Of a stretch of 64,000 bases of DNA, positions 18,630 through 28,198 are shown in pieces. Numbering within the stretch: position 1 is the stretch's first letter; every line of letters starts with the position of its first letter. Under the pieces are notes generated by a model. That model searched no databases. It saw only the letters and a list, made by a program, of their open reading frames with translations, and had not been told where the DNA came from. This stretch comes from Weissella oryzae SG25 (GTDB taxonomy: Bacteria > Bacillota > Bacilli > Lactobacillales > Lactobacillaceae), in NCBI RefSeq assembly GCF_000691805.2, contig NZ_DF820492.1:1-64000 (forward strand), written 5' to 3'. A program made the position numbers and the translations under genes.

Positions 18630-19306
18630 AACCTACTAAAAAAGCCAACAGTTTAAGGCAAAAAATATATCAGGATGAGCTTGAAAAGCAACGTCAGCAA
18701 AGAGATATTGAACTTAGGAAGCAATTGCAGGCAGAAAACATAGAAAGTGAAGCCGCAGTCAGTGAACTCAAACGTAAGTTAGAGAACGAGAAATCACGTG
18801 TTGCAAGTGTAATTTTTGAGAGATTAGTGGACGATAAATTTGCACTAATCACAAGCAAAGATTTAGACCTAAAAGTCACTTCAAATATATTGTTACAGTC
18901 AGAACTTTATCAAGTAATATCAGACTTTTACGACAAAATTGCCGAAGAATTAGGACTAATTCGAATAAAAATTGATCCTGATAACAGAGAAGCAAAGCGT
19001 TATTTAACTACTAAGCAGCTAAGTGATTATGATTATAAATCTGAAGAATTAAATGTAGTATTCGGTACAAACAAAGATTATCAAGAAGTACGAAAACGCA
19101 GGCTTAAAGATATTACTTTTTTGATTTTTTATCCTTGGCTTTTTGCTCCAATATTGCCGCTAATTTTTAGCTTAATGGCGTTATGGTTCAGACATGGAGA
19201 TGTAGTTTGGAATGATCCTAGGTTTTTATTACTAAATTTCGTTTTGTTACTTGTGTTCCCAATAGCTACTTATATAACTGCTTGGTGGAACGATTGGGAA
19301 ATTTAG
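18626..19306 (+). CDS. Coiled-coil membrane protein, 226 aa
   Basis: Residues 1-65 are a highly charged coiled coil (KQRQQRDIELRKQLQAE). A soluble middle follows, and two membrane segments lie near the C-terminus (about 160-185 and 198-220). The start overlaps the previous gene. It is unidentified and could be an anchoring factor for the element or the transfer apparatus. Confidence 0.65.
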   Translation: MKPTKKANSLRQKIYQDELEKQRQQRDIELRKQLQAENIESEAAVSELKRKLENEKSRVASVIFERLVDDKFALITSKDLDLKVTSNILLQSELYQVISDFYDKIAEELGLIRIKIDPDNREAKRYLTTKQLSDYDYKSEELNVVFGTNKDYQEVRKRRLKDITFLIFYPWLFAPILPLIFSLMALWFRHGDVVWNDPRFLLLNFVLLLVFPIATYITAWWNDWEI

Positions 19307-19645
19307 CAAATAGTATTTCACCCTAACTAAATGGTTAGGATACATATTTGACACAGCAAAGTCGTTAAAACACCAGCTTACGAGTTGGTAGTTCTTTGAA
19401 AATTGAATAACAAAACTACTTTTTGATTAGCTCGCTATGGATAAACAAAGAATACAAAAAGTAGAGGAGTAAGTAATTACTCTAAAGACTGCACTACAAG
19501 CAGCCCCAGCGACACACGATAAATTCCCTGTGCGATAAGATCAATCAAACTTTACAGCGTTTGCGGTGACCTAGACGAAAAACCGTGCGACAGATTTACA
19601 GAAAACATTGGAAATATGTATTTAACCTAAGGAGGTAAACAGGAT
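19307..19645 (+). other. Structured leader / possible origin or antitermination leader
   Basis: This 339-nt gap is rich in inverted repeats: CCTAAC/GTTAGG, CTACTTTTTG (19416) with CAAAAAGTAG (19455), and GAGTAA/TTACTC (19467/19477). A series of short GC-richer segments follows up to the AAGGAGG site of the next gene. No coding frame was seen. It could be a 5' regulatory RNA of the transfer region, a centromere or a single-strand origin, and sequence alone does not decide. Confidence 0.45.
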
Positions 19646-19924
19646 ATGTATGAGTTGAAATTAAATGATTTACGCGAAATTGGGCGAGAAAAAAACGCAA
19701 CAGCTAAATTGACTACCGGTCAAATAGGTGAACTAAGAAAAGATGGGCTTTATATTACTCATAGCCATGCTTATATTGACGGACAATTTGGTGAGGTAAA
19801 ACTTCGTAGAAATTACAAGGACGCCTACCCTTTGATAAAGACAATAAAGAGGGGCCGAGCACTAATAGCAGAACGTAGAAACGGGAAGCTAGTAACAACG
19901 TACAAGTATAACCAATCGCGCTAG
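19646..19924 (+). CDS. Small basic protein, 92 aa
   Basis: A strong AAGGAGG site precedes the ATG. The product is basic (KLRRNYKDAYPLIKTIKRGR), mixed alpha/beta and without membrane segments, and suggests nucleic-acid binding. It sits directly after the structured leader and 26 nt before parA. No family was recognised. Confidence 0.6.
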   Translation: MYELKLNDLREIGREKNATAKLTTGQIGELRKDGLYITHSHAYIDGQFGEVKLRRNYKDAYPLIKTIKRGRALIAERRNGKLVTTYKYNQSR

Positions 19925-19950
19925 TATTACGCCTAAGGAGGCAATTAATC

Positions 19951-20697
19951 ATGAAGATCGTAACAGTAAACGTAAACAAAGGTGGAGCAGGTAAAACAAC
20001 CCTTTCATTTAATTTGACGGAATATATGCGTAAAGAAAGTAGAGTTTTACTTTTAGATTTTGATGATTCAGCTAATTTAACTAATCGGTACGGATATTTT
20101 GAAGATAAAAAGAATACTGTTATCAATTTGTTTGATAAGAAAGAGATTGAACCAATTCACGTAGCCGAGAACCTTGATTTAATTGCTGGTCATAAAGAAG
20201 TAGAGCTTTTAAAAGAGCGCTTAGCTTCAAGACGCCGGCGTGAATATATTTTTGGTACTTGGCTGGCTGAAAATGAAGAATGGCTTACTAAGACTTACGA
20301 TTACATTATTATTGACACGGAAAATGATGAGGGCCTTTTAACGTTAAATGCCATTATTGTTTCTGATATTGTAATCGGAGTGGCAGAAGCTAGTAAAGAT
20401 TCATTTCTTAGCCTAATCAGTTTGCGAAAGTTTGTTACTGATCTGAATGTAGAATTTAACGGTGATACTAAGCTAATATTTGTAGCCAATAAAATTAGCA
20501 ATGATAACCCTAGTAAGGAGTTAATTGAGGATTTATCGGAGTATGAAGAGTATGCAGGGTATATGCCACAACGTACAGTACTTAAAGATGATAAATCAAT
20601 TTTTAGCAGTAAGAATTACAGAGATAAAGTTGTTGCTAAGCAAATGGCAGAATTATTTGCTGGGTTGAAAGTTAAGTTTGACGAGGTGACTATCTAA
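19951..20697 (+). CDS. parA: ParA-type partition ATPase
   Basis: The 248-residue P-loop ATPase has the deviant Walker A NKGGAGKTT at residues 9-17, Walker A' LLDFDDSANLT and Walker B YIIIDTENDEG. It segregates the element when it is extrachromosomal. The next gene overlaps its stop by one base (TAATG) and is the probable partner. Confidence 0.92.
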   Translation: MKIVTVNVNKGGAGKTTLSFNLTEYMRKESRVLLLDFDDSANLTNRYGYFEDKKNTVINLFDKKEIEPIHVAENLDLIAGHKEVELLKERLASRRRREYIFGTWLAENEEWLTKTYDYIIIDTENDEGLLTLNAIIVSDIVIGVAEASKDSFLSLISLRKFVTDLNVEFNGDTKLIFVANKISNDNPSKELIEDLSEYEEYAGYMPQRTVLKDDKSIFSSKNYRDKVVAKQMAELFAGLKVKFDEVTI

Positions 20698-21032
20698 TGG
20701 GACGGTTTGATAAATTTAAAGAAGCAGCAGGTTCAAACGTTGAACCCATATCGCTAGATAAAAAGCATGTCGGACGAACAAACACTAAAACGAAGTCAGC
20801 AAAAGTCGAAGCTGTCCCAACTAAGTCAATTAAGATTAAAGCCCGAAACTATGACCAACTAGGCTTATTAAAAGTAGCCGGGCAAGGTAGTTACGTAGAG
20901 CTTTTAGACAAGGCAGTTACAGAGTTTGTTGATGAGTTTTTGACAGACAATCCAGAGTATCAAGCAATGTTTTCAAAGATTGATAATGATTTGGAAAACC
21001 CTAATCAAATGTCAATAGAAGATTTTTTATAA
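20697..21032 (+). CDS. ParB-like partner protein
   Basis: The 111-residue protein has a basic disordered first half and a C-terminal segment resembling a ribbon-helix-helix dimer (SIKIKARNYDQLGLLKVAGQGSYVELLDKAVTEF). This layout is common for small centromere-binding partners of ParA, and coupling to parA supports it. It is not a classical ParB with an HTH and CTP-binding domain. Confidence 0.7.
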   Translation: MGRFDKFKEAAGSNVEPISLDKKHVGRTNTKTKSAKVEAVPTKSIKIKARNYDQLGLLKVAGQGSYVELLDKAVTEFVDEFLTDNPEYQAMFSKIDNDLENPNQMSIEDFL

Positions 21033-21047
21033 CAGTGCAAATAAGAA

Positions 21048-21084
21048 GCAACCACTATATTAACTTAGCGGTTGCTTTTTTTTT
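21048..21084 (+). terminator. Terminator, GCAACC/GGTTGC type
   Basis: GCAACC and GGTTGC are followed by T8. This is the first of five related hairpins of this type in the element. Confidence 0.8.
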
Positions 21085-21182
21085 GCAGTTTAAGCTCACG
21101 GAGCGACTTAGACAATGCAGCAGATCAGAGCACCTTAACTGAATAATTGTTTAGTTATCAAAAAATTAGGAGTTAGTAGTAA

Positions 21183-22028
21183 ATGGTGGAGCAAAGTAAA
21201 TCAGAGTATAGCTTTTATAACCCAAAGAAAGACCGTTGGTGGAGAAGTCCAAAGAAGATTTTGATTGGGCTTGGCACGATAGTTACTTGCTTGGGAATAT
21301 GTGTGGGGCTGTATTACGGGTATGCAGCTTTTAATAATTATCAGATTAATCAGCAGGTATCAGCTAATCAAAAAGCAGACGCCAAAATGAAGTTCAAGGC
21401 GGCCACGGCACAAGAAAAAGAAAAAAATCAAGATTTATCTTTTACACAAAATGATGACATACCAGACGCTAAGACTATACAGAGGTATCGTGCTTTGCCT
21501 GAAAAATTAAATCACGTTGGTTTAGTTGCGGTTCCTATTCAAAAAGGGGTAACAACACCAATTAAAACAACCTGGATAAATGAGGGTTCATCAAACAAAG
21601 TGCTTGCTTCCGGTGCGGGAACCATTAAGGGTAATCAAGTCATTGGGATTGGTAATTTTGCTATTGAGGCACATACGGTTAAATTTGGTAACAATACCGT
21701 TCTATTTTCGCCTATGCAGCACGCAATTGATGTAAATAAAACACCTAAAGTTTATCTTACAGACGGTAAAAAGATTTTCGTTTATGAATTTTATAAAGAA
21801 TCCGACCCGATTAAAGGTCGTCAAAAACTAGATTATAGTCATGGTGAAGTTGCTAGTGATTCAAGAGTTCAAAATGATCCCTTGGTAACTATGTCTACCT
21901 GTGATGAAGAGGAGCGTTGGGATACAAACACCAAATCTCGAATTATTATGACAGGGCATTTAGTTAGCCAAGTAAACAAGTATGACGCGAGTGATTTTGA
22001 AAAGTCACTGTTCCCACAAATATTTTAA
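21183..22028 (+). CDS. Sortase
   Basis: The 281-residue protein has one N-terminal membrane anchor (about residues 24-46) and a sortase barrel. The catalytic triad is visible as H164 (IEAHTVKFG), C240 (TMSTCDEEE) and R253 (SRIIMTG). It would attach an LPxTG-like protein to peptidoglycan or crosslinked pili. The next gene, 18 nt downstream, encodes a surface protein ending with LAHTG, its likely substrate. Confidence 0.9.
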   Translation: MVEQSKSEYSFYNPKKDRWWRSPKKILIGLGTIVTCLGICVGLYYGYAAFNNYQINQQVSANQKADAKMKFKAATAQEKEKNQDLSFTQNDDIPDAKTIQRYRALPEKLNHVGLVAVPIQKGVTTPIKTTWINEGSSNKVLASGAGTIKGNQVIGIGNFAIEAHTVKFGNNTVLFSPMQHAIDVNKTPKVYLTDGKKIFVYEFYKESDPIKGRQKLDYSHGEVASDSRVQNDPLVTMSTCDEEERWDTNTKSRIIMTGHLVSQVNKYDASDFEKSLFPQIF

Positions 22029-22046
22029 GAGGGTAGGAATTGAGTA

Positions 22047-23894
22047 ATGAATAAAGATAGTAAAGCGACGCAAGTTATTAATGCCTTGCAAGTTGGGTCA
22101 CAAAAAACGGTAGTTTTATTTTCAACCGCGCTAATCTTAGCTGGAACTGGTTTAAACGCTAGCCGTATCTTCGCTGAGGACACTACTAATAAAGATACTG
22201 ATACAACCGCCAAAAAGGGTGATAACGGTATCAGTATCAACGTTGGTAACGATGACTTAAAGGCCGCTGCAAAAGAGGCCCAAGACGCTGGTTTGAAAGT
22301 TACAGAAAAAGCAACTAAGTATCAAACCGTCACGGAAAAAGACGCTGACGAAACGGAGAAAAAGGTTGCAGCTGATAATGCAGCCCAGGCTAAAAGTATT
22401 CGTGAAAAAGTAGCTAAGTATAAGGCTGATAAAGCACAATATGACAAGGATAAGGCCGCTTACGATAAGGGAAATAGCGCAATTCCTAGTCAGGATAATG
22501 CCAATGATTCAGGTTTGAATACAGAGGGTGGTGTATCTAAGAATGGTGACTGGCGTTACATGCTAACGGGTAGTCGTGATGACGTACGTAATTCTAAGCT
22601 AACGATTGTCGCTAGTAAGAATTTGTCCGCAGCGGTTGCTGAACACCAGTACCTTAAGAAGGGTACAATCCTACGCTGGAACGACAACACACAGATGACC
22701 CAGGAACAAGGTAAAACTGGTTCAATGTTTGACGGGTCAGTTTATGATAATGGGGGTTCAGTCGTACTGACCAACGTAGGAACATTGCAAGACGGCACTA
22801 ACGTTAATATGAAATTAAGCAGTGATCAATCCTTCTTGGTGGCCCCACATGAGCCTAACCAGGATAATAATGGACGTTCGGGTAAGATCATTGTGGATTC
22901 ACTTGATGACGCAAATATCACATATCAGTTTATTGATGATAAAGGCAACCCAGTTAAGATTTGGCACGGTCTATTTTTGAGTGATATTGATGAACCGGTG
23001 AGTGGCTATATTCAAAACGTTGACCTTTCAAAGGCTCAACAAAACGGTATTGCAGTTGTTGATAATGGTTTGAACGTTGATAAGTATGATTTAGTCCGTA
23101 AGCAAAGTGGTGATAACACTGATTCAAATAAGGATTCAGTCATGGCGGTAGAATATGGTTCACATAATACAATTCACGTTTATAATTCAGGCTCAACTAA
23201 GTCAAATGGTTACGGTGACAAACAACGTCACATGATTACGCCATTGTTTGGGCAAGAATTAGATGTAACGGTGTTAAATCCACCAGCAGAAATTACTAAG
23301 CCAGATATTGAGTATCAAACAACCGAGTTAGTTGAAGTGCCAGAAGTTACTAAGGACGTTGAAGCTGGCGAAGTTAACGGTGATACGGACGCAAGTATCA
23401 ATGGTAAGCAGGTTAAGAAGGGTGATGAACTTAGTTACCCCTTAGCAGTTAAAACAGCGCTACCGGCAAACCGTGAAGATATTAAGAGCCTTAGCTGGAA
23501 AGATAAACTACCTGACGGTTTCGAGTATAAGTCTGCTAAAGCATTTGATGAGAATGGTAAGGACGTATCAAATTATCTCAAGATTGAATACAAGGACGGT
23601 GAGTTTGTTGCAACGGCAACTGATGAATATCTAAAGTTAATCAATGCCGATAAGACTAAGGCTTTCAAACTCTTAACCATTGATATTTATGGTAATGCAA
23701 ATAAGGACGGGGTCACGTTCAATAATACCTATGAACTTTCCGTTAATGATAAGACCTTTGATTCAAATGAGGTGTCTAACTCAACACCTGCTGCGCCAGA
23801 GGCTAAGCAAGAGCCAACGCCTCAGTTAGCACATACTGGCACAACAAATGGGCTAAAGGTGCTATGGAATAAGTTTTTGCAAGTATTTAACTAG
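22047..23894 (+). CDS. Antigen I/II- and GbpC-like cell-surface adhesin with LAHTG sorting motif
   Basis: The 615-residue protein has an N-terminal signal peptide (VVLFSTALILAGTGLNASRIFA), a helical Ala/Lys-rich segment (about 75-145), a GbpC/antigen I/II V-domain-like core (about 165-400) and an antigen I/II C2/C3-type adhesin domain (about 425-585). LAHTG follows near residue 594. The tail after it is only about 17 residues and weakly hydrophobic, unusual for a cell-wall signal. Such proteins (PrgB-like) mediate mating aggregation on Gram-positive conjugative plasmids, and this role is inferred. Confidence 0.82.
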   Translation: MNKDSKATQVINALQVGSQKTVVLFSTALILAGTGLNASRIFAEDTTNKDTDTTAKKGDNGISINVGNDDLKAAAKEAQDAGLKVTEKATKYQTVTEKDADETEKKVAADNAAQAKSIREKVAKYKADKAQYDKDKAAYDKGNSAIPSQDNANDSGLNTEGGVSKNGDWRYMLTGSRDDVRNSKLTIVASKNLSAAVAEHQYLKKGTILRWNDNTQMTQEQGKTGSMFDGSVYDNGGSVVLTNVGTLQDGTNVNMKLSSDQSFLVAPHEPNQDNNGRSGKIIVDSLDDANITYQFIDDKGNPVKIWHGLFLSDIDEPVSGYIQNVDLSKAQQNGIAVVDNGLNVDKYDLVRKQSGDNTDSNKDSVMAVEYGSHNTIHVYNSGSTKSNGYGDKQRHMITPLFGQELDVTVLNPPAEITKPDIEYQTTELVEVPEVTKDVEAGEVNGDTDASINGKQVKKGDELSYPLAVKTALPANREDIKSLSWKDKLPDGFEYKSAKAFDENGKDVSNYLKIEYKDGEFVATATDEYLKLINADKTKAFKLLTIDIYGNANKDGVTFNNTYELSVNDKTFDSNEVSNSTPAAPEAKQEPTPQLAHTGTTNGLKVLWNKFLQVFN

Positions 23895-23948
23895 AACATA
23901 AAATTTGTGGCGAAAGCGGAGGATAGGGGAAACAATGGAGGATTTAAA

Positions 23949-24404
23949 ATGAGATATTCACGGCCTACTGAACGTAGAACAAAAGCGATTGATTTTCCAG
24001 CGGGTTATCATGATGTAAGAATTGCAGACGTAACTGCAACAACTGCTAAGAATAAAGAAACACAGATGTTTGTCTTAAAATTGATTGGTTCTTTAAGTGA
24101 AGTTGGATATTATAACCTCACATTTGGTAATTCTATGACAGATGAAAATATAGGCTTCATTCTAGCCAGCATTGAAGATCATGGCGTTGAAATACCAGAT
24201 ATTGACTTTGCTTATAATCGGCAGACTGTTGATTTTTTGAATGGAAAACAAGCATATATCAAAGTTACGACTGAACGGTATAGAGGCACTGATAAAGGCC
24301 GCGTTGATGAGTTTGTAACTGCTGCCGAATTTAACAAGCATAGGAAAAACAACGATGAAGCTGCTGAGAGTGTTGAAGCAGACGAAGCAGATCTTAATTT
24401 TTAA
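23949..24404 (+). CDS. Hypothetical protein, possible ssDNA-binding (DUF669-like)
   Basis: The ATG at 23949 with GGAGG at 7-nt spacing is used. A GTG at 23907 lacks a ribosome site. The 151-residue product is beta-rich with an acidic tail ending DLNF, reminiscent of OB-fold single-strand-binding proteins with acidic C-termini such as PrgE or DUF669 proteins. The position between the adhesin and the secretion genes fits. The assignment is tentative. Confidence 0.5.
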   Translation: MRYSRPTERRTKAIDFPAGYHDVRIADVTATTAKNKETQMFVLKLIGSLSEVGYYNLTFGNSMTDENIGFILASIEDHGVEIPDIDFAYNRQTVDFLNGKQAYIKVTTERYRGTDKGRVDEFVTAAEFNKHRKNNDEAAESVEADEADLNF

Positions 24405-24406
24405 TC

Positions 24407-24469
24407 AAAAGTAGAGTTCTCTACTTTTTAATTTTACACAAGCAACCTAATTAAACAGGTTGCTTTTTT
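24407..24469 (+). terminator. Two consecutive hairpins before the first secretion gene
   Basis: A perfect repeat AAAAGTAGAG-TT-CTCTACTTTT (24407-24428) is followed by AGCAACCT/AGGTTGCT and T6 (24441-24469). The next ribosome site starts about 5 nt later. Confidence 0.8.
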
Positions 24470-24486
24470 ATTTAGGAGAAAAATAG

Positions 24487-24714
24487 ATGGATATTGTTAT
24501 TAAATTGATTGGCGTTATTGGCGGTGTTGTTACGGTATTAGGGCTAATAGGACTATTAACTGGGTATCAAGACTTTAGTAGTGGTCGTAAAAATGATAAT
24601 CCTTCAAAAATGGAACAAGGAATCAATGCAATGATTTTTGGTGGTGTTCAGGCAGCAATTGCGGCCGGTGTGGTTGCTGCTATTGTTGCAGCCCTGAATA
24701 ATATTAAATTCTAA
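24487..24714 (+). CDS. Small membrane protein, VirB2-like candidate
   Basis: The 75-residue protein has two glycine-rich membrane helices (VIKLIGVIGGVVTVLGLIGL and GGVQAAIAAGVVAAIVAAL) around a polar loop. Small two-helix proteins immediately before VirB6- and VirB3-like genes are the VirB2/Maff2-type subunits of Gram-positive type IV secretion systems. Function is assigned by position and topology. Confidence 0.65.
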   Translation: MDIVIKLIGVIGGVVTVLGLIGLLTGYQDFSSGRKNDNPSKMEQGINAMIFGGVQAAIAAGVVAAIVAALNNIKF

Positions 24715-24723
24715 GGAGCAGTT

Positions 24724-25503
24724 ATGAATGTAAATAAAGACACAATAAATCAATTGCTGTCTAGCATGAAAGATTACAACTTAACGGCTAATGCTTTCTC
24801 TGAGGACGTTGCTAAAGCTTTAATGGCCGTTGGTTTAGCAATTCTAGGAGTTGTGTGGTATATAGAATTTGCTGATTTGAATCGACGATTTTCAACAGGA
24901 GCAGATGATGTAAAGACTACCTTTTGGTTGAGGCTTGCTATAACTTATCTTGTCGGCATGGCACTAATCATGCTGGGCCCTCAAATAATAGACGCATTAG
25001 TATGGTTAAACTCAGCAATTGGTCATTTAATTAACAACGTCAAATTAGACGGTGGGCACGGTTCTGCAAACATACCAAATATAACTAAAAAGGCACACGG
25101 TTGGGAAAAATTTGTAATTGGTTGGCTTCAAACTTGTGGAAATATTTTTATTTGGTTGGATCAAATTATAATTAATTTACTAATTTTTCTACGATTTTTA
25201 ACACTATACATTATGAAAGCCGCAATACCTGTAATGGTGGCTTTGTATGCCAGTGAGGAGTTTAAGTCGATTTCAATGGGCTTTTTTAAACAGGTCGCGG
25301 CCTTGGTTATTCAAAGCTTTTTATTAGTCTTAATTGTGAAACTTTATCCTGTATTAATTAACAACGATATTTTTTCTGTTGTTGCAAATGGTGACGTGGC
25401 ACAGAATATTGCAGCAATGTTTGAAGTAATTGTAAAAGGTGTCGTTATCATGGTTACTTTAATTGGTTCGCAAGTAATGGCAAGACGTTGGATGGGGGTT
25501 TAA
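24724..25503 (+). CDS. VirB6-like polytopic conjugation protein
   Basis: The 259-residue protein has about five to six predicted membrane helices (around 35-50, 75-95, 135-165, 168-180, 190-215, 235-250). It lies directly before the PrgI/VirB3 and VirB4 genes, the usual place of TrsL/PrgH/VirB6 channel subunits. No catalytic motif was seen. Confidence 0.75.
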   Translation: MNVNKDTINQLLSSMKDYNLTANAFSEDVAKALMAVGLAILGVVWYIEFADLNRRFSTGADDVKTTFWLRLAITYLVGMALIMLGPQIIDALVWLNSAIGHLINNVKLDGGHGSANIPNITKKAHGWEKFVIGWLQTCGNIFIWLDQIIINLLIFLRFLTLYIMKAAIPVMVALYASEEFKSISMGFFKQVAALVIQSFLLVLIVKLYPVLINNDIFSVVANGDVAQNIAAMFEVIVKGVVIMVTLIGSQVMARRWMGV

Positions 25504-25506
25504 GAT

Positions 25507-25869
25507 ATGGCATTGCAATCAGAGTTCCATACAGATATGTCTAAGGTGGAGCCAATCGTATGGAAAAGTTTTACAAAACCGCAATTAATAATGATTCTAA
25601 TGATTACACCTGCCTTTATATTAATTGGCGTTGAGGTGTTTTTAATTAAAGGCTGGCTGTTTTGGCCTGCTGCATTGGCAACGGCGGTTATTTTTATTAC
25701 ACCCGCAGTGTTAAAGACTTCGGGGAAAATAGAGCAAGTCAGGGCAACTTGGTTTTTCAACATGAAGATACAAAAAAGGTACTATAGTACCGGGAAGATA
25801 AGGAAGTATACACCAGATGAATTTGTACAGAAAAAGGAAGTCAAAGAAACTGACAGTTTCACAGATTAG
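25507..25869 (+). CDS. PrgI/VirB3-like conjugation protein
   Basis: The 120-residue protein has two adjacent membrane helices (about 35-52 and 55-72) and a basic tail, the PrgI family pattern. Its 3' end overlaps the virB4 start by 53 bp in another frame, which is common for this pair. Confidence 0.82.
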   Translation: MALQSEFHTDMSKVEPIVWKSFTKPQLIMILMITPAFILIGVEVFLIKGWLFWPAALATAVIFITPAVLKTSGKIEQVRATWFFNMKIQKRYYSTGKIRKYTPDEFVQKKEVKETDSFTD

Positions 25870-28189
25870 AAAGCAAGAACGTTTACGTAAGCTAGCACCA
25901 ACTACACAGAACACAATTAAATATACGTCACAGTTTCAAGACGGTTTAATGCACATTGTTGGGCCAGAGTTTTCAAGAATGTGGCAGCTAGGCAAGATTG
26001 ATTATGAGGTGGCCAGCAGTGACGATCAATCTAATATCTTAGTTAGTTACGCTCACGCTTTAAATGTATTGGACAAGGATTCACGCTATCAGCTCTTAAC
26101 AGTCAACAAGCGAGTAAGCGAGAGTGTTTTAGAAAGTATCTTGATTGAACCGCAAGGGGACGGGTATGACGTATACCGAAATGAGATGAACAATATCATT
26201 TCAGAACGTTATAGCAAAGATCAGAAGAACTTTGAAGCCACTAATTACATGATTTTGACGACAAATGCGCGAGACGGTAAACAAGCTAATCGTAAGTTGA
26301 ATAATATGTACAGTAAGTTTTACAAGGAATTTAACGACACAGACGTAGGTTTGAATTTTAGAGCTTTAGAAGGCTTAGATCGCTTGAACATTATGAACGG
26401 TATTCTAAGACCCGGTTATCACTTTACGGCTGATTATAGTGATATTGCGTTGAGTGGCTTGACTACTAAATCGTTTATAGCACCTAGCCATTTAGAGTTT
26501 AAAGACACTTATTTCAAAATCAATAATGCTTTTGGCGCTGTCATGTATATTCGAGATTATCCGAAGAACCTAGAGGATCGTTTGATACAAAAATTGACGG
26601 ACTCAGGCCATGAACTGATCATCAGTATTCATGCCAAGCCTTATGATATGGTTGAGGCGCGTAAAGAGTTACGTAACAAGCAAACCCTTAACAATGCTGA
26701 AAAGGTACGTCAACAAAAAGATAACTACAAAAACGGGATTTCAGACGATATGATTGCAGGTAGTGTCTCAGAGGTAGGGGCTGCAACTAAGGCACTTAAT
26801 GAGGAATTTAAAGATAACGGGCAAAAATTGTTTTCTGGAATTTTTACAGTCATGTTGATTGAACCAACTAAAGAGAAACTTAATGAGGCAATAACTAATA
26901 TTAAAGATATTGGGCATGAAGAGTATGTAGAGTTTGAAGAAACGTATGAGTTTCAAGAGGAGGCCCTTAATACAATCTTGCCAATCGGAAAGCCTTACCT
27001 TGATGTAGAGCGAAACTACATGCGAGATATGATAACTAGTAATGTCGCAATTCAAGTTCCATTCACTAATGTTGATTTACAAAGTCCGACAGGACAATAC
27101 TATGGGCAAAACCAAATGAGCCACAATTTAATTACTATTGACCGTAAGAGAGACTTAATTACACCGTCAGGAATTTATTTGGGTTCTTCTGGCTCAGGGA
27201 AGTCAATGACTGTTAAATGGGGCATGATTACAACCTTACTTAACCCGGGTAATGCAGATGACAAAATAATTATTGTTGACCCTGAAAGTGAATATTTGGA
27301 AATTGGGCGGGCCTTTAACGCTGAAATTTTGGATATTTCTTCAGGGACAAATAACCACTTGAATTTGCTTGAACTACCGGATACTGCACTATTTGACGCA
27401 GAAGATCAAAAGATTGATGTTTATAAGGAAAAAGCAAACTTACTGGCAAGTTTGTTTGATTCAATTTTGAAGGATTTTGATGATTTAGAATCGAGTATGG
27501 TTGACCGAGTTACCCGGTTAACTTATAAGAAATTTGAAGGCGCTGACCGCACACCTACATTAGTCGATTGGTATGAAGTTTTACATGAACAAGACGGTGA
27601 AGTGGCGCAAGACCTCTACCAAAAGGTAGAACCGTATACAGTTGGCTCGCAGGATATTTTTGCACACGAAACCAACATTGATATGAATGGAAAGTTCTTG
27701 CTGTTCAACATTAAAAACTTAGATGAGCGCATGAAGCCGTTTGCTATGAAAGTGATACTTGACCAGATTTGGCGGCAGGTGGTTGCCAATCAGAACAAAA
27801 TTACAACGCACCTGTATTTTGATGAATTGCAGTTGAATTTTGATACACCAGAAAATTCAGCGTGGTTTAGTAAGTTATGGAGCCGTGTTCGTAAATATGG
27901 GGCGGTATCAAATGGAATTACGCAAAATGTGTCAACACTACTAGAGCAGCCATCAGGTGAGAAAATGATTTCAAATTCTGAATTTATCGTATTGTTGCGA
28001 CAAAAGGCAGTAGATTTAGAGCACTTACGCCGAGTGATTAAGCTATCGCCAGCACTTTTGAAATATGTAGGCGAGAAAGTTCAAAAGGGAACTGGCTTAA
28101 TAGTCGCTGGTGGTACGGCAGTGCCTTTTGAAAATCCTATCCCACATGATACTAAGTTATTCGAATTAATGAATACAGACGCCAATTAG
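25817..28189 (+). CDS. virB4: VirB4-type conjugation ATPase
   Basis: The 790-residue ATPase has Walker A GSSGSGKS at about 456-463 and the Walker B-like YFDELQ near 667. The N-terminal 430 residues are of the TraC/VirB4 type. It energises assembly of the transfer channel at the membrane. AAGGAAG lies about 11 nt before the chosen ATG, inside the prgI-like gene. Confidence 0.93.
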   Translation: MNLYRKRKSKKLTVSQIRKQERLRKLAPTTQNTIKYTSQFQDGLMHIVGPEFSRMWQLGKIDYEVASSDDQSNILVSYAHALNVLDKDSRYQLLTVNKRVSESVLESILIEPQGDGYDVYRNEMNNIISERYSKDQKNFEATNYMILTTNARDGKQANRKLNNMYSKFYKEFNDTDVGLNFRALEGLDRLNIMNGILRPGYHFTADYSDIALSGLTTKSFIAPSHLEFKDTYFKINNAFGAVMYIRDYPKNLEDRLIQKLTDSGHELIISIHAKPYDMVEARKELRNKQTLNNAEKVRQQKDNYKNGISDDMIAGSVSEVGAATKALNEEFKDNGQKLFSGIFTVMLIEPTKEKLNEAITNIKDIGHEEYVEFEETYEFQEEALNTILPIGKPYLDVERNYMRDMITSNVAIQVPFTNVDLQSPTGQYYGQNQMSHNLITIDRKRDLITPSGIYLGSSGSGKSMTVKWGMITTLLNPGNADDKIIIVDPESEYLEIGRAFNAEILDISSGTNNHLNLLELPDTALFDAEDQKIDVYKEKANLLASLFDSILKDFDDLESSMVDRVTRLTYKKFEGADRTPTLVDWYEVLHEQDGEVAQDLYQKVEPYTVGSQDIFAHETNIDMNGKFLLFNIKNLDERMKPFAMKVILDQIWRQVVANQNKITTHLYFDELQLNFDTPENSAWFSKLWSRVRKYGAVSNGITQNVSTLLEQPSGEKMISNSEFIVLLRQKAVDLEHLRRVIKLSPALLKYVGEKVQKGTGLIVAGGTAVPFENPIPHDTKLFELMNTDAN

Positions 28190-28198
28190 GAGGGTTAA

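Noticed and set aside
19755-20126. Minus-strand frame of 123 codons opposite parA
   Set aside because: It overlaps the parA start and a clear plus-strand gene with ribosome sites, so it is a shadow frame.
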